DNA of 64,000 nucleotides. Source: Salvelinus alpinus. Taxonomy: Eukaryota > Chordata > Actinopteri > Salmoniformes > Salmonidae. Positions within the stretch are counted from its first letter, which is position 1, and each line of letters begins with the position of its first letter. The notes beneath the pieces are model-generated. The model saw nothing but the letters and a program-made list of their open reading frames with translations, was not told the origin of the DNA and did no database searches. The stretch is from positions 21,690,969 through 21,754,968 of the forward strand of contig NC_092092.1 in assembly GCF_045679555.1 (NCBI RefSeq), in the 5' to 3' direction. Shown piece after piece: positions 33,794 to 64,000 of this stretch. The position numbers were made by a program, and so were the translations under genes.

Positions 33794-36251
33794 TTTATTG
33801 AAGATTATGCTCACGGTATGGTCTGAAACATCACAATGTTATATTGGGAACTATCAGGAGGTATGGTTTAAACCCACGATTGACCCCTGAACCCCTCTTC
33901 ACTCAGGTGACCATGCAGAGGGGGCGGGGCAAACCCTGCCACACATCATAACCGCATACCATTCTCAAATACAGCACCTCTCATGTTAAAGGCTAAAATC
34001 AGGAATAAATAAAATGTGGAAATGATCACCATTCTATATGTCAATACTTGTAGATACACAAAAAAAGATAAAAGGAAAATCAGGATGAATAACATGGGCA
34101 CTAAATCACCAAGTTCATTTCCAGCCCCCAAAACATCACAAACATTCTTATTTTTCAATCATTACAGTTAGTAATAGGGGGCGGGGCCAGCACATTGCTC
34201 CAGTTAGGGAGGAAGATGAGAATAAAGATCGTATTAATATAACCCCACGTGGGACTCTATAGCCTATATATTCCAATGAAAACTAAATGCCAGGGTAAGT
34301 TCTGTCATCAAATAACCAGGGGGAGGAAAGCATCTGTAGCCTCCGCTCAGCCTGTGCAGGGTAGTGTGAAGGTGAATTACATTCAAAGCAGCCCCACACC
34401 CTCTTAACCCAGTGTCTACTATAGCTTAAACATACCCATTAACCAGGACCCCCACCCCACCCGTCTGACCCCCATCCCACACCACGCATTCCTCCAACAC
34501 AAAACATGCACAGCTAAAAAAATCTTAAACCCCCCCCAATTTTTTACATTTATTATCTCATGAAAATCAATATTGCAAAAATAGAACCACACCCAACATT
34601 CAAGTACCTAAGTCACATGGCACCAAGGCTTGTGTACCAGATCATAGCCAAGCCAGAAACCTGGGCCGAGAGCCACCTCACCGGCACACTAAATCATGCT
34701 TGACTTCTCCTTTTAACACATTTAATCAGTTTCATTTTTTCATACAAGCAATTTCTATTGAAATTTAGAGAACGCAATGGAACAACCATATTACACTATT
34801 AACACGGCATTTGAAAAATAAACTAAAAGGTGAACGTCATCATTGCCTAGAAATTTGAAATTGCTAAACGAAAAAAGAACACACTTAATAATATTATCCG
34901 AGAAAAATCTAATAAAAGGCAAGTTGTTGCAAGAGTCCGTTTCTGCATTTTAAGGAGAGGGTGAGGAAAGACAGAACATAGGATAATCTAAAGAGAGAGA
35001 AGTGCAAGGAGAAATGAGTAGTGAGGCTTTGTTGGGCAGTTAGAATCCCTTTAGCCCAAAAACCCAGAGTCCTTGGGCGGCTGGTTTGTACACACCCCCA
35101 CACACACGTAGATCTCCTCACGTGTCAATCAAGATCTCTGCTTGACTCCTAAAGTCAACAAACCAGCAACTTCCTCATCTTTACACACACACAGTAGGCC
35201 ACATCTGACACGTTTTTTAAAAGTTTTTTTTTTACATAAATCAAAAATATATGGATTTGATATATATTTTAAATTTTTCTTGATCAACAGCAGGCTAGAA
35301 AGCTTATGGAAGTGAAATGGTTGAAGTTTAGGCAGTGTCTGTCAATGCAAACATTAGCTGGGTCTCCGTTGTTTTTCTGTTGTTGGTTGGAGAGAAAAGG
35401 TGAGGGGAAAAGGTGCAAAAAGCGGTCAGTCTCCAAACCCTTCCACACAAGTAATGCCATAGAATGCAGCCAGTCACTCCTATCCTGTCCACACATTTGG
35501 GTTTGTCTATCTGAAATCCCAGTAGCAATGTCCAGCCAGGCAGCCACAGGCAAGTGAGTCCCTGACCCAGTGGTGGTCCTCTGTAGGGCCCCTTGTGTCT
35601 GGAAGCAGGGACTTGGGGCCTGGTCAGTTAACAGCTAGCTCCTCCATCCTCAGCGATGGGGAAAAAGGCACCCCAGACTGCACAGGGATGGGCCACAAAA
35701 TGTCCCAACTACGGCCCTCGTGTCTCTTCATCAGCACAAAAAGAAAAACCACAAAAAAGCTATAAAAAGGAAAAAAAACAACAAGTCTTAATTTGTCTAG
35801 TATATATATTTTGTATACATCGTTTATACTACCATCGCAGTCTTTCTTTCCCCCCTTTTTTAACATTAGAAAAAATAAGAAACCTGCACACTACTCTTGC
35901 TAGTATCGCTGCTCTTTATTAAGCTTTACGTATCGGCCTCAAGGCCTTCAACAAAGCTCTAACGTGTGCGGGTTTCTTCTTTTTTCTCATGTTATTCCAT
36001 TGTTAGCATGCACCTGCAGCAAAGACAGCTCAGATGTACGAGTGCTTTTTAAACACCCTTTTTTAATCAAAAATGTTTTGCAATCCTTTGTGTTGTGTGT
36101 TAACTGATTTTTTGTGTGATTTTTTAAAATCGTCGTTTATGGTCCAACCGATCTCTTGGTATCGTAGGAAAAATAAAAAGGAATAAAGTGAGCAAAGATG
36201 TCTTGTGTATAAAGGAGTCCCGTTGTAGGAACAGGCAGTTCTGATGGCCAG
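33794..36251 (-). other. PPM1B: Probable PPM1B 3' UTR with poly(A) signal at its end
   Basis: About 2.5 kb after the PPM1B stop codon has no coding frame and no recognised transposon, and is A/T-rich. A canonical AATAAA on minus lies at 33794-33799. Another, near 35912-35917, would give a shorter UTR. Extent is inferred; transcript data would decide. Confidence 0.5.
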
Positions 36252-49679
<13,428 letters not shown>

Positions 49680-50137
49680 GGCTTAGGCCACCACCTGGGG
49701 ACAGGAGACAGGAGGAGAAAGGGGGAGGGAATGATGAGACTGGTTAGTTTGCAAAAATATAAACACATAATTCATTTCACTTCTGAGATGGGCCTATCCA
49801 AACAGAGCAACTGAAAACAGATTGTATTCAATTCTTGTTGATAAAAGTTAAATGGCAACAGTAAGTGAAAGACGAAAACACCACTATAGGAGTTTGTTTC
49901 CTGATGCCTCCCACATTGCATCTGCTGTGGTGTCTACGGAGAATGTCTATTCAGAACAGAACACATTTGTCTTTATAGCAACCAACAACTAAACCCACAC
50001 AATGAGATTACAACACATTGACTTAGTTGGCGTGGATGCCAGACTGCATTCAGTGATGCACTCAGTATTACATTTAAAAAAATGTAATACTGAGGAAAAG
50101 TCAGAAATGTACCCTTGTCATGTTGAAATCTGATTTC

Positions 50138-51548
50138 TATACGAAACAAAAAATATACATGCAACAATTTAAGATTTTACTGGGTTACAGTTCATAAGGA
50201 AATCAGTCCGTTGAAATAAATTCTCTAGCCCCTAATCTATGGATTCCACATGACTGGGAATACAGATATGCATCTGTTGGTCACAGAAACCTTTAAAAAA
50301 GGTAGGGGACTGGATCAGAAAACCAGTCAGTATCTGACGTGACCACCATTTGCCTCATGCAGCGCAAAATCTCCTGCCATAGAGTTGATCAGGCTGTTGA
50401 TTGTGGCATGTGGAATGTTGTCCCCCTCTTCAGTGGCTGTGAGAAGTTGCTGGATATTGGCGGGAACTGGAACACGCTGATGTACACGTCGATCCAGAGC
50501 ATCCCAAACTTGCTCAATGGGTAACATGTCTGGTGAGTATGCAGGCCGTAGAAGAACTGGGCCATTTTCAGCTTCCAGGAATTGTGTACAGATCCTTGTG
50601 ACATGGGCCGTGCATTATCATGCTGAAACATGAAGTGATGGCAGCGGACGAATGGCACGATAATGGGCCTCAGGATCTCGTCACAGTAACTCTGTGCATT
50701 CAAATTACCATAGATAAAATACGATAGTGTGAAAAGGAAAAACATCCCGCACCTTGAAAGTCTTGGAGAACGTAAATCCACCATTAAACGTCAAGATATC
50801 ACCTCGCCAGATCAGAGACACTTTATAGAACAACATTCTATTAATGAACTGAGTTGCGATGGGATTAAAAAAGTTATCCACCACGTAAAGTTGGTGACTA
50901 TGACAACAGATTACTTCAAAGAGAAGCCATATGGATATATCAATTCAATTGTGTATCTCCACACGGTTTAAACAAAGAACTAGATTTCACCTCCTTCCTA
51001 TAAGCCACATGTAGGCTGTTATACATGAACACTGTCCATATCAGATTTTTACATATCATTTATGGGTTGGCCCCACGTTTATTAACGGCTTTGCCTGATG
51101 TCCTCTCTCGTGAATTGATATGATGTATTTAGATGAGCGGACACCTGGGGTGGTTGATTCGTGAATTTCTCTTCGTGCCCGCTCCCATACCCTATAATTC
51201 TGTATTTCTTTTTGACTAATTTGCATACAGGTAGACCAGAAAAGCCACATGCATGATTGGCAGGTGAGTAGCAACCCTGATTAGAACCACCTGCTGCTCA
51301 TCTGTTGTTCTTTACAAATGCTGTTTTGAATTCAAATAAAAATTGTACCTACACACTGAAGAAGGCTGTAAAGCGGAAATGTCTGTGTACGCTATCCCTG
51401 ATGCAGTGAAAATAATTAAAAACATCAAATAATTAAGCTTTATGGGACATCTTTTTAAGTGCGAACCCATTACACCTTTTTGTTGATCTTTTATTTCAGC
51501 TCATGAAACCAACACTTTACATGTTGCGTTTTTATTTTTGTTCAGTGT
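50138..51548 (-). mobile_element. Tc1 element interrupted by unidentified insert
   Basis: It is the same family as 21107-22431. The left end is near ACGAAACAAAAAATATACATGC and the right end TTTTTATTTTTGTTCAGTGTA. The minus-strand C-terminal part, 50720-50327, has SIEQVWD-type text (LPIEQVWDALDRRVHQRVPV) and GNLNAQSYCDEILRP. After 50725 the sequence departs from the family until the last about 55 bp of the right repeat. Confidence 0.82.
50725..51490. mobile_element. Unidentified insertion inside the Tc1
   Basis: About 770 bp unlike the flanking Tc1. A plus-strand frame at 50729-50971 (RKNIPHLESLGERKSTIKRQ) is short. Near the right end, ACACTGAAGAAGGCTGTAAA followed by GCGGAAATGTCTG resembles the tails of some fish retroelements. 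I cannot assign it to a family. Confidence 0.4.
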
Positions 51549-52427
51549 AGCTCAGAGTATTAGAGACATTTCAGAGAGAAGCACCCCACCAGACAGTGAT
51601 GGAGACGGGGTTCAGGGGAATAGTGTATTAAATCTAATCGCCATAGGGTAGAAATATAAATAAATAAATAACTTCTCAGCTTTTCAACTCGTCAACTGCA
51701 GATGACCGTATTTAGTGTTAGTAACTATTCTGTATTGTGTTCTTTTGGCTGGGTGAGTATGGATTGGGTTTAGTGGAGCTGACACTGAAGCCATTGTAGG
51801 TCTTGCTGTAACACAGATTAAACCTCTCACCCAACAGGATGACAGGATTTTCTCTACTTAGACAACCTGGCTCTTAAAGCTCTGCTAGGAACACAACATT
51901 TTCAAATTAAATCGCACTGCCAGATTACAATGAGTACTTACCACATTGCTTTTGCACTACGAAAATGTCTCCCTTAGTGTTTTGATGGTGGGCAGGCTGC
52001 GAGGAGGGCAGGCCCCTGGATGTCTGAAGCCTGGGGCTTGAGTGGGCAGAGCTGCCTGGCTTTGAGAGACCAAAGACTGCCATATGGTTTGACAACTACG
52101 AACAGAGTTGATGGAATATCTAACTAGCATAATTGCAGCAACAATCACCTGGAGGCCTGGCATAATGGTATTCCAGCTGATTTCTCAAACCATTGTGTCT
52201 AAAAAAAAAAAAAGTAAAAAAAAAGTTTTAATAAAAATACACTACTTGGTAAGCTAGCCTAAATCAAGAGTACCTCAAATATCTAACTTTTATTTCACCA
52301 TCTGTCCAGAGTAGGCCTACACTGAGTGCAGGCAGTTCGCTAAGTGGGAAGTTGGGTATGTAATAGGGCTGGGAATTGCCAGGGAACTCACAATATTATC
52401 ATGATACTTAGGTGCCAATATCATATA
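51549..52427. other. Upstream PPM1B region, nothing recognised
   Basis: AT-rich sequence with a poly(A) run near 52201-52225. No exon, transposon end or tandem repeat was recognised. It could contain part of the PPM1B 5' region. Confidence 0.4.
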
Positions 52428-53114
52428 CAGTGGGGAGAACAAGTATTTGATACACTGCCGATTTTGCAGGTTTTCCTACTTACAAAGCAAGTAGAGGTCT
52501 GTAATTTTTATCATAGGTACACTTCAACTGTGAGAGACGGAATCCAAAAATCCAGAAAATCACATTGTATGATTTTTAAGTAATTCATTTGCATTTTATT
52601 GCATGACATAAGTATTTGATCACCTACCAACCAGTAAGAATTCCGGCTCTCACAGACCTGTTAGTTTTTCTTTAAGAAGCCCTCCTGTTCTCCACTCATT
52701 ACCTGTATAAAAGACACCTGTTTTCACTCGTTACCTGTATAAAAGACACCTGTCCACACACTCAATCAAACAGACTCCAACCTCTCCACAATGGCCAAGA
52801 CCAGAGAGCTGTGTAAGGACATCAGGGATAAAATTGTAGACCTGCACAAGGCTGGGATGGGCTACAGGACAATAAGCAAGCAGCTTGGTGAGAAGGCAAT
52901 AACTGTTGGCGCAATTATTAGAAAATGGAAGAAGTTCAAGATGACGGTCAAATCACCCTCGGTCTGGGGCTCCATGCAAGATCTCACCTCGTGGGGCATC
53001 AATGATCATGAGGAAGGTGAGGGATCAGCCCAGAACTACACGGCAGGACCTGGTCAATGACCTGAAGAGAGCTGGGACCACAGTCTCAAAAAAAAACATT
53101 AGTAACACACTACA

Positions 53115-57027
<3,913 letters not shown>

Positions 57028-57261
57028 TGATGTATCAAATACTTATGTCATGCAATAAAATGCAAATTAATTACTTAAAAATCATACAATGTGATTTCCT
57101 GGATTTTTGTTTTAGATTCCGTCTCTCACAGTTGAAGTGTACCTATGATAAAAACTACAGACCTCTACATGCTTTGTAAGAAGGAAAACCTGCAAAATCG
57201 GCAGTGTATCAAATACTTGTTCTCCCCACTGTATATTGCAATTCTCACAATGTATTGCGAT

Positions 57262-57484
57262 GGGCTCCCGAGTGGCGCAGCGTTCTAAGGCACTGCATCT
57301 CAGTGCTAGAGGCGTCACTGCAGACACCCTGGTTCGATTCCAGGCTGTATCACAACCAGCTGTGATTAGACATCCCAGAGGGCGGCGCCCAGCGTCGTCC
57401 GGGTTTGGCCGGTGTAGGTCGTCATAGTAAATAAGAATTTGTTCTTAACTGACTTGCCTAGTTAAATAAAAATAAATAAATAAA
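57262..57484 (+). repeat. tRNA-derived SINE
   Basis: Starts GGGCTCCCGAGTGGCGCAGC, then CTAAGGCACTGCATCTCAGT, the B box GGTTCGATTCC, and the body GGGCGGCGCCCAGCGTCGTC. The tail is AATAAGAATTTGTTCTTAAC, CTGACTTGCCTAGTTAAATA and AAATAAATAAATAAAG. It is the same type as 32190-32390 but on the opposite strand. Confidence 0.93.
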
Positions 57485-59351
57485 GATGCGACACCGATTT
57501 TATTGCGATTCGATGTTCCAAACATATTGCACACCATATGTCTGCTGCAGAGGGACGAGAGAGTCATGAGAAAACACGTTTTAAATCAGTCATGGAAATA
57601 ACTGAGGGAAACAAATTGTCTCAGATACAACAAAATAAAAAATGCGATTGTTTCCTCCAAAACAGAATCGTTTTGACAATGTTGTTGGAGGGGCAACAAG
57701 GCCAAACTATCTAAATCCTTCCATCTGAATTAGAGGACCATAGCAGTGCCTCCAATCGTAGTTTTGCCTGAATGTTCTTTTCAGAAGACTAGACATTATG
57801 CCTGTCAGGAGAGTAGGCCATCTTCAACTGGACCTGCATTACTGTGGGCATACAGCAGCAGTTCCAGGTTTCTACCACTACAATATGGTGTAGACCCATT
57901 GTTGTAAAAACATATGGTCCTCTCTCCAAGTTAGCTAGTGATATCCAGAGACAGTCACAGGCCTACTCCAAGATTATGAATGGAGCATCTTGATGCTCCT
58001 TTGGTGAAACCTGACCGGTAAGAACATTACACGCACCAAGAATAGACTTGTGAACTAGCCTTCCTTCCAAAATGATGTATAAGCTAGGCCTAAGAGGTCA
58101 GACACACCGAGAAAACTGATGGTCGAGAGGTAATTAGCACAGTAGGAGGCCGTTCCTTCTCTTGCTAAAACAAAAAAGACACTGCCTGCTGGGTACCTAA
58201 CTAGTAGGGTCGAGCTGGCCGTTTCTACATGTAGAATCGCCCTGCCCAACAGTGGCCGACACCTTGACTTAAGGAAAATCAGAGAGCAAGGACCGCCGCG
58301 AGAGGGGAGCCAAAAGGAGTGACAACAAAAAGGTTAAGGCACTTCTCCCTGTGTAATTCACTCCATTTTCATCAGAATTGTTCTAACTAAAACAAAGCTG
58401 CCTAATACATATTTTTCTGGAACAAGTCTATACATCTAGCTAAGGAGTGGTGCTCTTGAATAAGCTTTTTTGTTAGATTTGATAAATGTGCAGTTGCTCA
58501 TTAGTTAGCTAGCTAATGTTAGCTTGCCAACTAAGCCAGGCAGTCACACACAAATTAAGGGGCTGGTAAGTGCAAAAAATGCACACAACACTAAATGTTT
58601 TAGCAAGCTAGCTATCTAGCAAGATGATAAATACATCATGTAATTCTGTCTCCATTATCCCATACTGCCAGTGTCAATTCACTTGCTAGCTAAAGTTAGC
58701 TAAACGGTTAGTATCACCATTTGCCAGTTAGCACAACATAGTTAGCTAGCTACAACATTGTTAACTAGCTAACTAGTTGTGGCCATCTGACTAGTATAAA
58801 CATGGGCTTACTACAACTTATTGCTAGCTAGCAAAAATATTAGCACAGCTTGCTAGTTAGGAAACATTGGCTATCTACACATTTAGAAAGCAGGCACAAG
58901 TCAAACATAGCTTAAGAAAGAAACGTTACTGCACCTTCTGGTCTGGAGTATTTTAACGAGGCTGATGAACTGTGCTATGTGATCAACAGAAAAAGTACTC
59001 CCGACACCCTGGGCAGAGGTGCCAAGTATCTCTCGGCCGTCAGTATCCTTGGTATATCTAAGGCTTAAATGAAAACTCGCCATCCGCTGCAGAAGACGGG
59101 TTATTCTATTCACACAGGTAGAAGAACATTATGTTCACAAATGGCATTGCATACCGAGCGTAAGCTAGGCTACTAGTTCTGCTAAACAGTAACACACCTA
59201 CTTTACTACTATACCAGTTTTATACCAAGCAGTACAATGTGAAAAGAAAATAGGCTATATGAACGAGTACAGTTCAGGTCAGCACGATAGTGTGAAAAGG
59301 GGTATTAGTTGAGTTGAGTGGGCAAGGGTGAGCCAATTCTAGCCTGTCCTG
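57485..59351. other. Gene-free stretch, AGCTAGC-rich part at 58480-58870
   Basis: No exon or transposon ends were recognised. Between 58480 and 58870 the words GCTAGC, TAGCTAG and AGCTAAC recur many times, as also at 9275-9325; this is low-complexity sequence common in these genomes. Open frames on both strands at 58901-59113 have no recognisable homology. Confidence 0.5.
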
Positions 59352-59960
59352 TCTGTGGTCTGTCCTATGGTGACACAGAGGGAGCACCGTGCCTGTCTGT
59401 CTGTGGTCTGTCCTATGGTGTCACAGAGGGAGCACCGTGCCTGTCTGTCTGTGGTCTGTCCTATGGTGTCACAGAGGGAGCACCGTGCCTGTCTGTCTGT
59501 GGTCTGTCCTATGGTGTCACAGAGGGAGCACCGTCCCTGTCTGTCTGTGGTCTGTCCTATGGTGTCACAGAGGGAGCACCGTGCCTGTCTGTCTGTGGTC
59601 TGTCCTATGGTATCACAGAGGGAGCACCGTGCCTGTCTGTCTGTGGTCTGTCCTATGGTGTCACAGAGGGAGCACCGTGCCTGTCTGTCTGTGGTCTGTC
59701 CTATGGTGTCACAGAGGTAGCACCATGCCTGTCTGTCCTATGGTGTCACAGAGGGAGCACCGTGCCTGTCTGTCTGTGGTCTGTCCTATGGTGTCACAGA
59801 GGTAGCACCATGCCTGTCTGTCCTATGGTGTCACAGAGGGAGCACCGTGCCTGTCTGTCTGTGGTCTGTCCTATGGTGTCACAGAGGGAGCACCGTGCCT
59901 GTCTGTCTGTGGTCTGTCCTATGGTGTCACAGAGGGAGCACCGTGCCTGTCTGTGCCCAC
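59352..59960. repeat. 48-bp minisatellite, about 12-13 copies
   Basis: The unit contains CTGTCTGTCTGTGGTCTGTC, CTATGGTGTCACAGAGG and GAGCACCGTGC. Two shortened copies, preceded by the variant GTAGCACCATGC, occur near 59715-59760 and 59800-59840. All three forward frames stay open over much of the array because 48 is divisible by three. It is a DNA repeat and not a gene. Confidence 0.97.
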
Positions 59961-60489
59961 AACGCCTCACTAACACAAGGCTATAAATACCACAGGGTTT
60001 GGGTTACACTCCACACTCATGTCCCCTTCACCCAGTGTACCGACAGACAGGCCCAGAGGAAGACACTTCCTGCAACCTCCCCGGTCCCCCAGCAGACCCG
60101 TGTGCCAAGGCAGAGACATTAACCCTGGAGCTGGGGTACCTAGGGAGGAGACTGTGACTGGCTTAGAAATGACATCACTGACACTGTGGTTAAAAAAGCA
60201 ACAGTTATGTTCAAGGTAGCTCAGAGCCCTCCCTCAACCTCCCTGTATTACCTAACTCCAAGAGGGGTGCCACGTGCAAGAGGCACATTCAAGGTATTCT
60301 GTTTGTATAGCAGCTATGACCTGCTTGTCCAACACCTTTTTTTACAATTTATTGTGGCTTTTCCCAATTCTTCGTCCAGTCTCAGAGAATAACACCTGCT
60401 CCTTCACACACCTGGTCCCTGACTCCATCCTCCTCTGACTGCTTTGATCCCATGCTGACATTTTGATGACAGAACATTATCCCCCCCCA

Positions 60490-61279
60490 AAAAATCATGT
60501 TACCAGGGTAACTAGAGACAAAACTCTGGATCACCTTTACTCCACACACAGAGACGCACACAAAGCTCTCCCTCACCCTCCATTTGGCAAATCTGACCAT
60601 AACTCTATCCTCTTGATTCCTGTTTACAAGCAAACACTCAAACAGGAAGAACCAGTGATGTGATTAATTCGGAAGTAGTCCGATGAAGCAGATGCTAAGC
60701 TACAGGACTGTTTTGCTAGCACAGACTTGAATATGTTCCAGGATACATCCAATGGCATTGAGGAGTTTACCACATCAAACACCGGCTTCATTAAAAAGGT
60801 GCATCGGCAATGTTGTCCCCATAGTGACTGTACATACATATCTCAAAGAGAAGCCATGGATTACAGGCAACATCCGCCAAGAGCTAAAGGCTAGAGCTGC
60901 CGCTTTCAAGGAGCAGGACACTAAATCAGGACGCTTGTAATAAATCCCACTACGACCTCCAACAAGCCATCAAACAGGCAAAGCTTCAATATAGGACTAA
61001 GATCGAATCCTAACATGCCAGCTCTGAAGCACGTCAGATGTGGCAGGTCTTGCATACTAACATGGATTACAAAGTGAAACCCAGCCGCGAGCCACCCAGT
61101 GACGCGAGCCTACCAGACAATCTAAATGCATTCTATGATCGTTTCGAGGCAAGCAACACTGAATCATGCATGAGAGCACCAAATGTTCCAGACGATCACG
61201 CTCTCCATAGACGATGTGAGAAAGACCTTTAAGCAAGAGCCAGATGGATTACCAGGACTCATACTCAGAGCATGTGCTG
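60490..61279 (+). mobile_element. Decayed LINE ORF2 fragment (endonuclease to linker)
   Basis: Plus-strand pieces in changing frames: TRDKTLDHLYSTHRDAHKAL and FGKSDHNSILLIPVYKQTLK at 60514-60645 (end of an endonuclease domain with the SDH motif), KPWITGNIRQELKARAAAFK at about 60855-60915, YDLQQAIKQAKLQYRTKI at about 60950-61005, and PDNLNAFYDRFEASNTES at 61107-61160. It breaks off at about 61280 where Sleeping Beauty-like sequence begins. It differs from the LINE at 53115. The clade was not determined. Confidence 0.75.
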
Positions 61280-63880
<2,601 letters not shown>

Positions 63881-64000
63881 AAATTACCTCGTACCCTTGC
63901 ACAGACTTGGTAATGGTATCCCGTGTATATAGCAAAATTTTCATTACTCATTGTGTATTATTATGTGTTATTACTTTTATTTTATTTATTTTCTCTGCGT
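63881..64000 (+). repeat. Probable LINE-type repeat tail at window end
   Basis: AAATTACCTCGTACCC followed by CCGTGTATATAGCAAAATTT and a T-rich stretch resembles a common salmonid retroelement segment. It runs off the window. Low certainty. Confidence 0.35.

Overview
This is vertebrate nuclear DNA, almost certainly from a salmonid fish. It holds spliced genes with GT-AG introns, long (CA)n and (GA)n microsatellites, many Tc1/mariner transposons of salmonid type (including Sleeping Beauty-like ends), tRNA-derived SINEs of the HpaI type with the salmonid 3' tail, and abundant AGCTAGC-rich intergenic sequence. There is no operon, CRISPR array or other prokaryotic feature.

Four host genes can be assembled exon by exon. 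Order and orientation match the block known from human 2p21, read in reverse: CAMKMT (minus, only the first three coding exons, 8392-9559), PREPL (plus, 14 coding exons, 10114-21010), SLC3A1 (minus, 10 coding exons, 22911-33271) and PPM1B (minus, 5 coding exons, 36252-49679). CAMKMT and PREPL are divergent across about 550 bp. PREPL and SLC3A1 converge, with a Tc1 element between their 3' ends. SLC3A1 starts about 0.5 kb beyond the probable PPM1B poly(A) signal. All exon junction phases agree, which is the main support for the models. SLC3A1 makes the heavy subunit of the cystine/dibasic amino acid transporter, PREPL is a serine hydrolase, PPM1B is a PP2C phosphatase and CAMKMT methylates calmodulin. 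They are linked by old synteny, not by a shared pathway.

Region by region: 1-8391 is CAMKMT intron with simple repeats, a decayed SINE and one deleted Tc1. 8.4-21 kb holds CAMKMT exons 1-3 and PREPL, whose introns carry two Tc1 copies, a hAT-ended element with a chimeric Tc1 inside it, and a SINE. 21-33.5 kb is SLC3A1, with a nested Tc1 cluster in intron 4 and SINE/hAT insertions in introns 1 and 9. 33.8-49.7 kb is PPM1B; its largest intron holds an 8.3-kb hAT-ended composite containing Tc1, L1-like LINE and solo-LTR insertions up to four levels deep and a 42-bp minisatellite. 49.7-64 kb, upstream of the PPM1B start codon, is mostly repeats: a Tc1 split by a LINE with an intact 3' ORF, a SINE, a 48-bp minisatellite, a decayed LINE, and a Sleeping Beauty-like element split by another Tc1.

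I did not find a wholly new biological system. The most unusual items are a Tc1 transposase frame with a swapped DNA-binding region around an inverted segment (17.1-18.3 kb), an open frame joining Tc1 transposase to LINE endonuclease/reverse transcriptase (53.0-55.9 kb), the 8.3-kb hAT nest, and two candidate alternative last exons of PPM1B. All family names come from motif recognition by eye; no database search was run.
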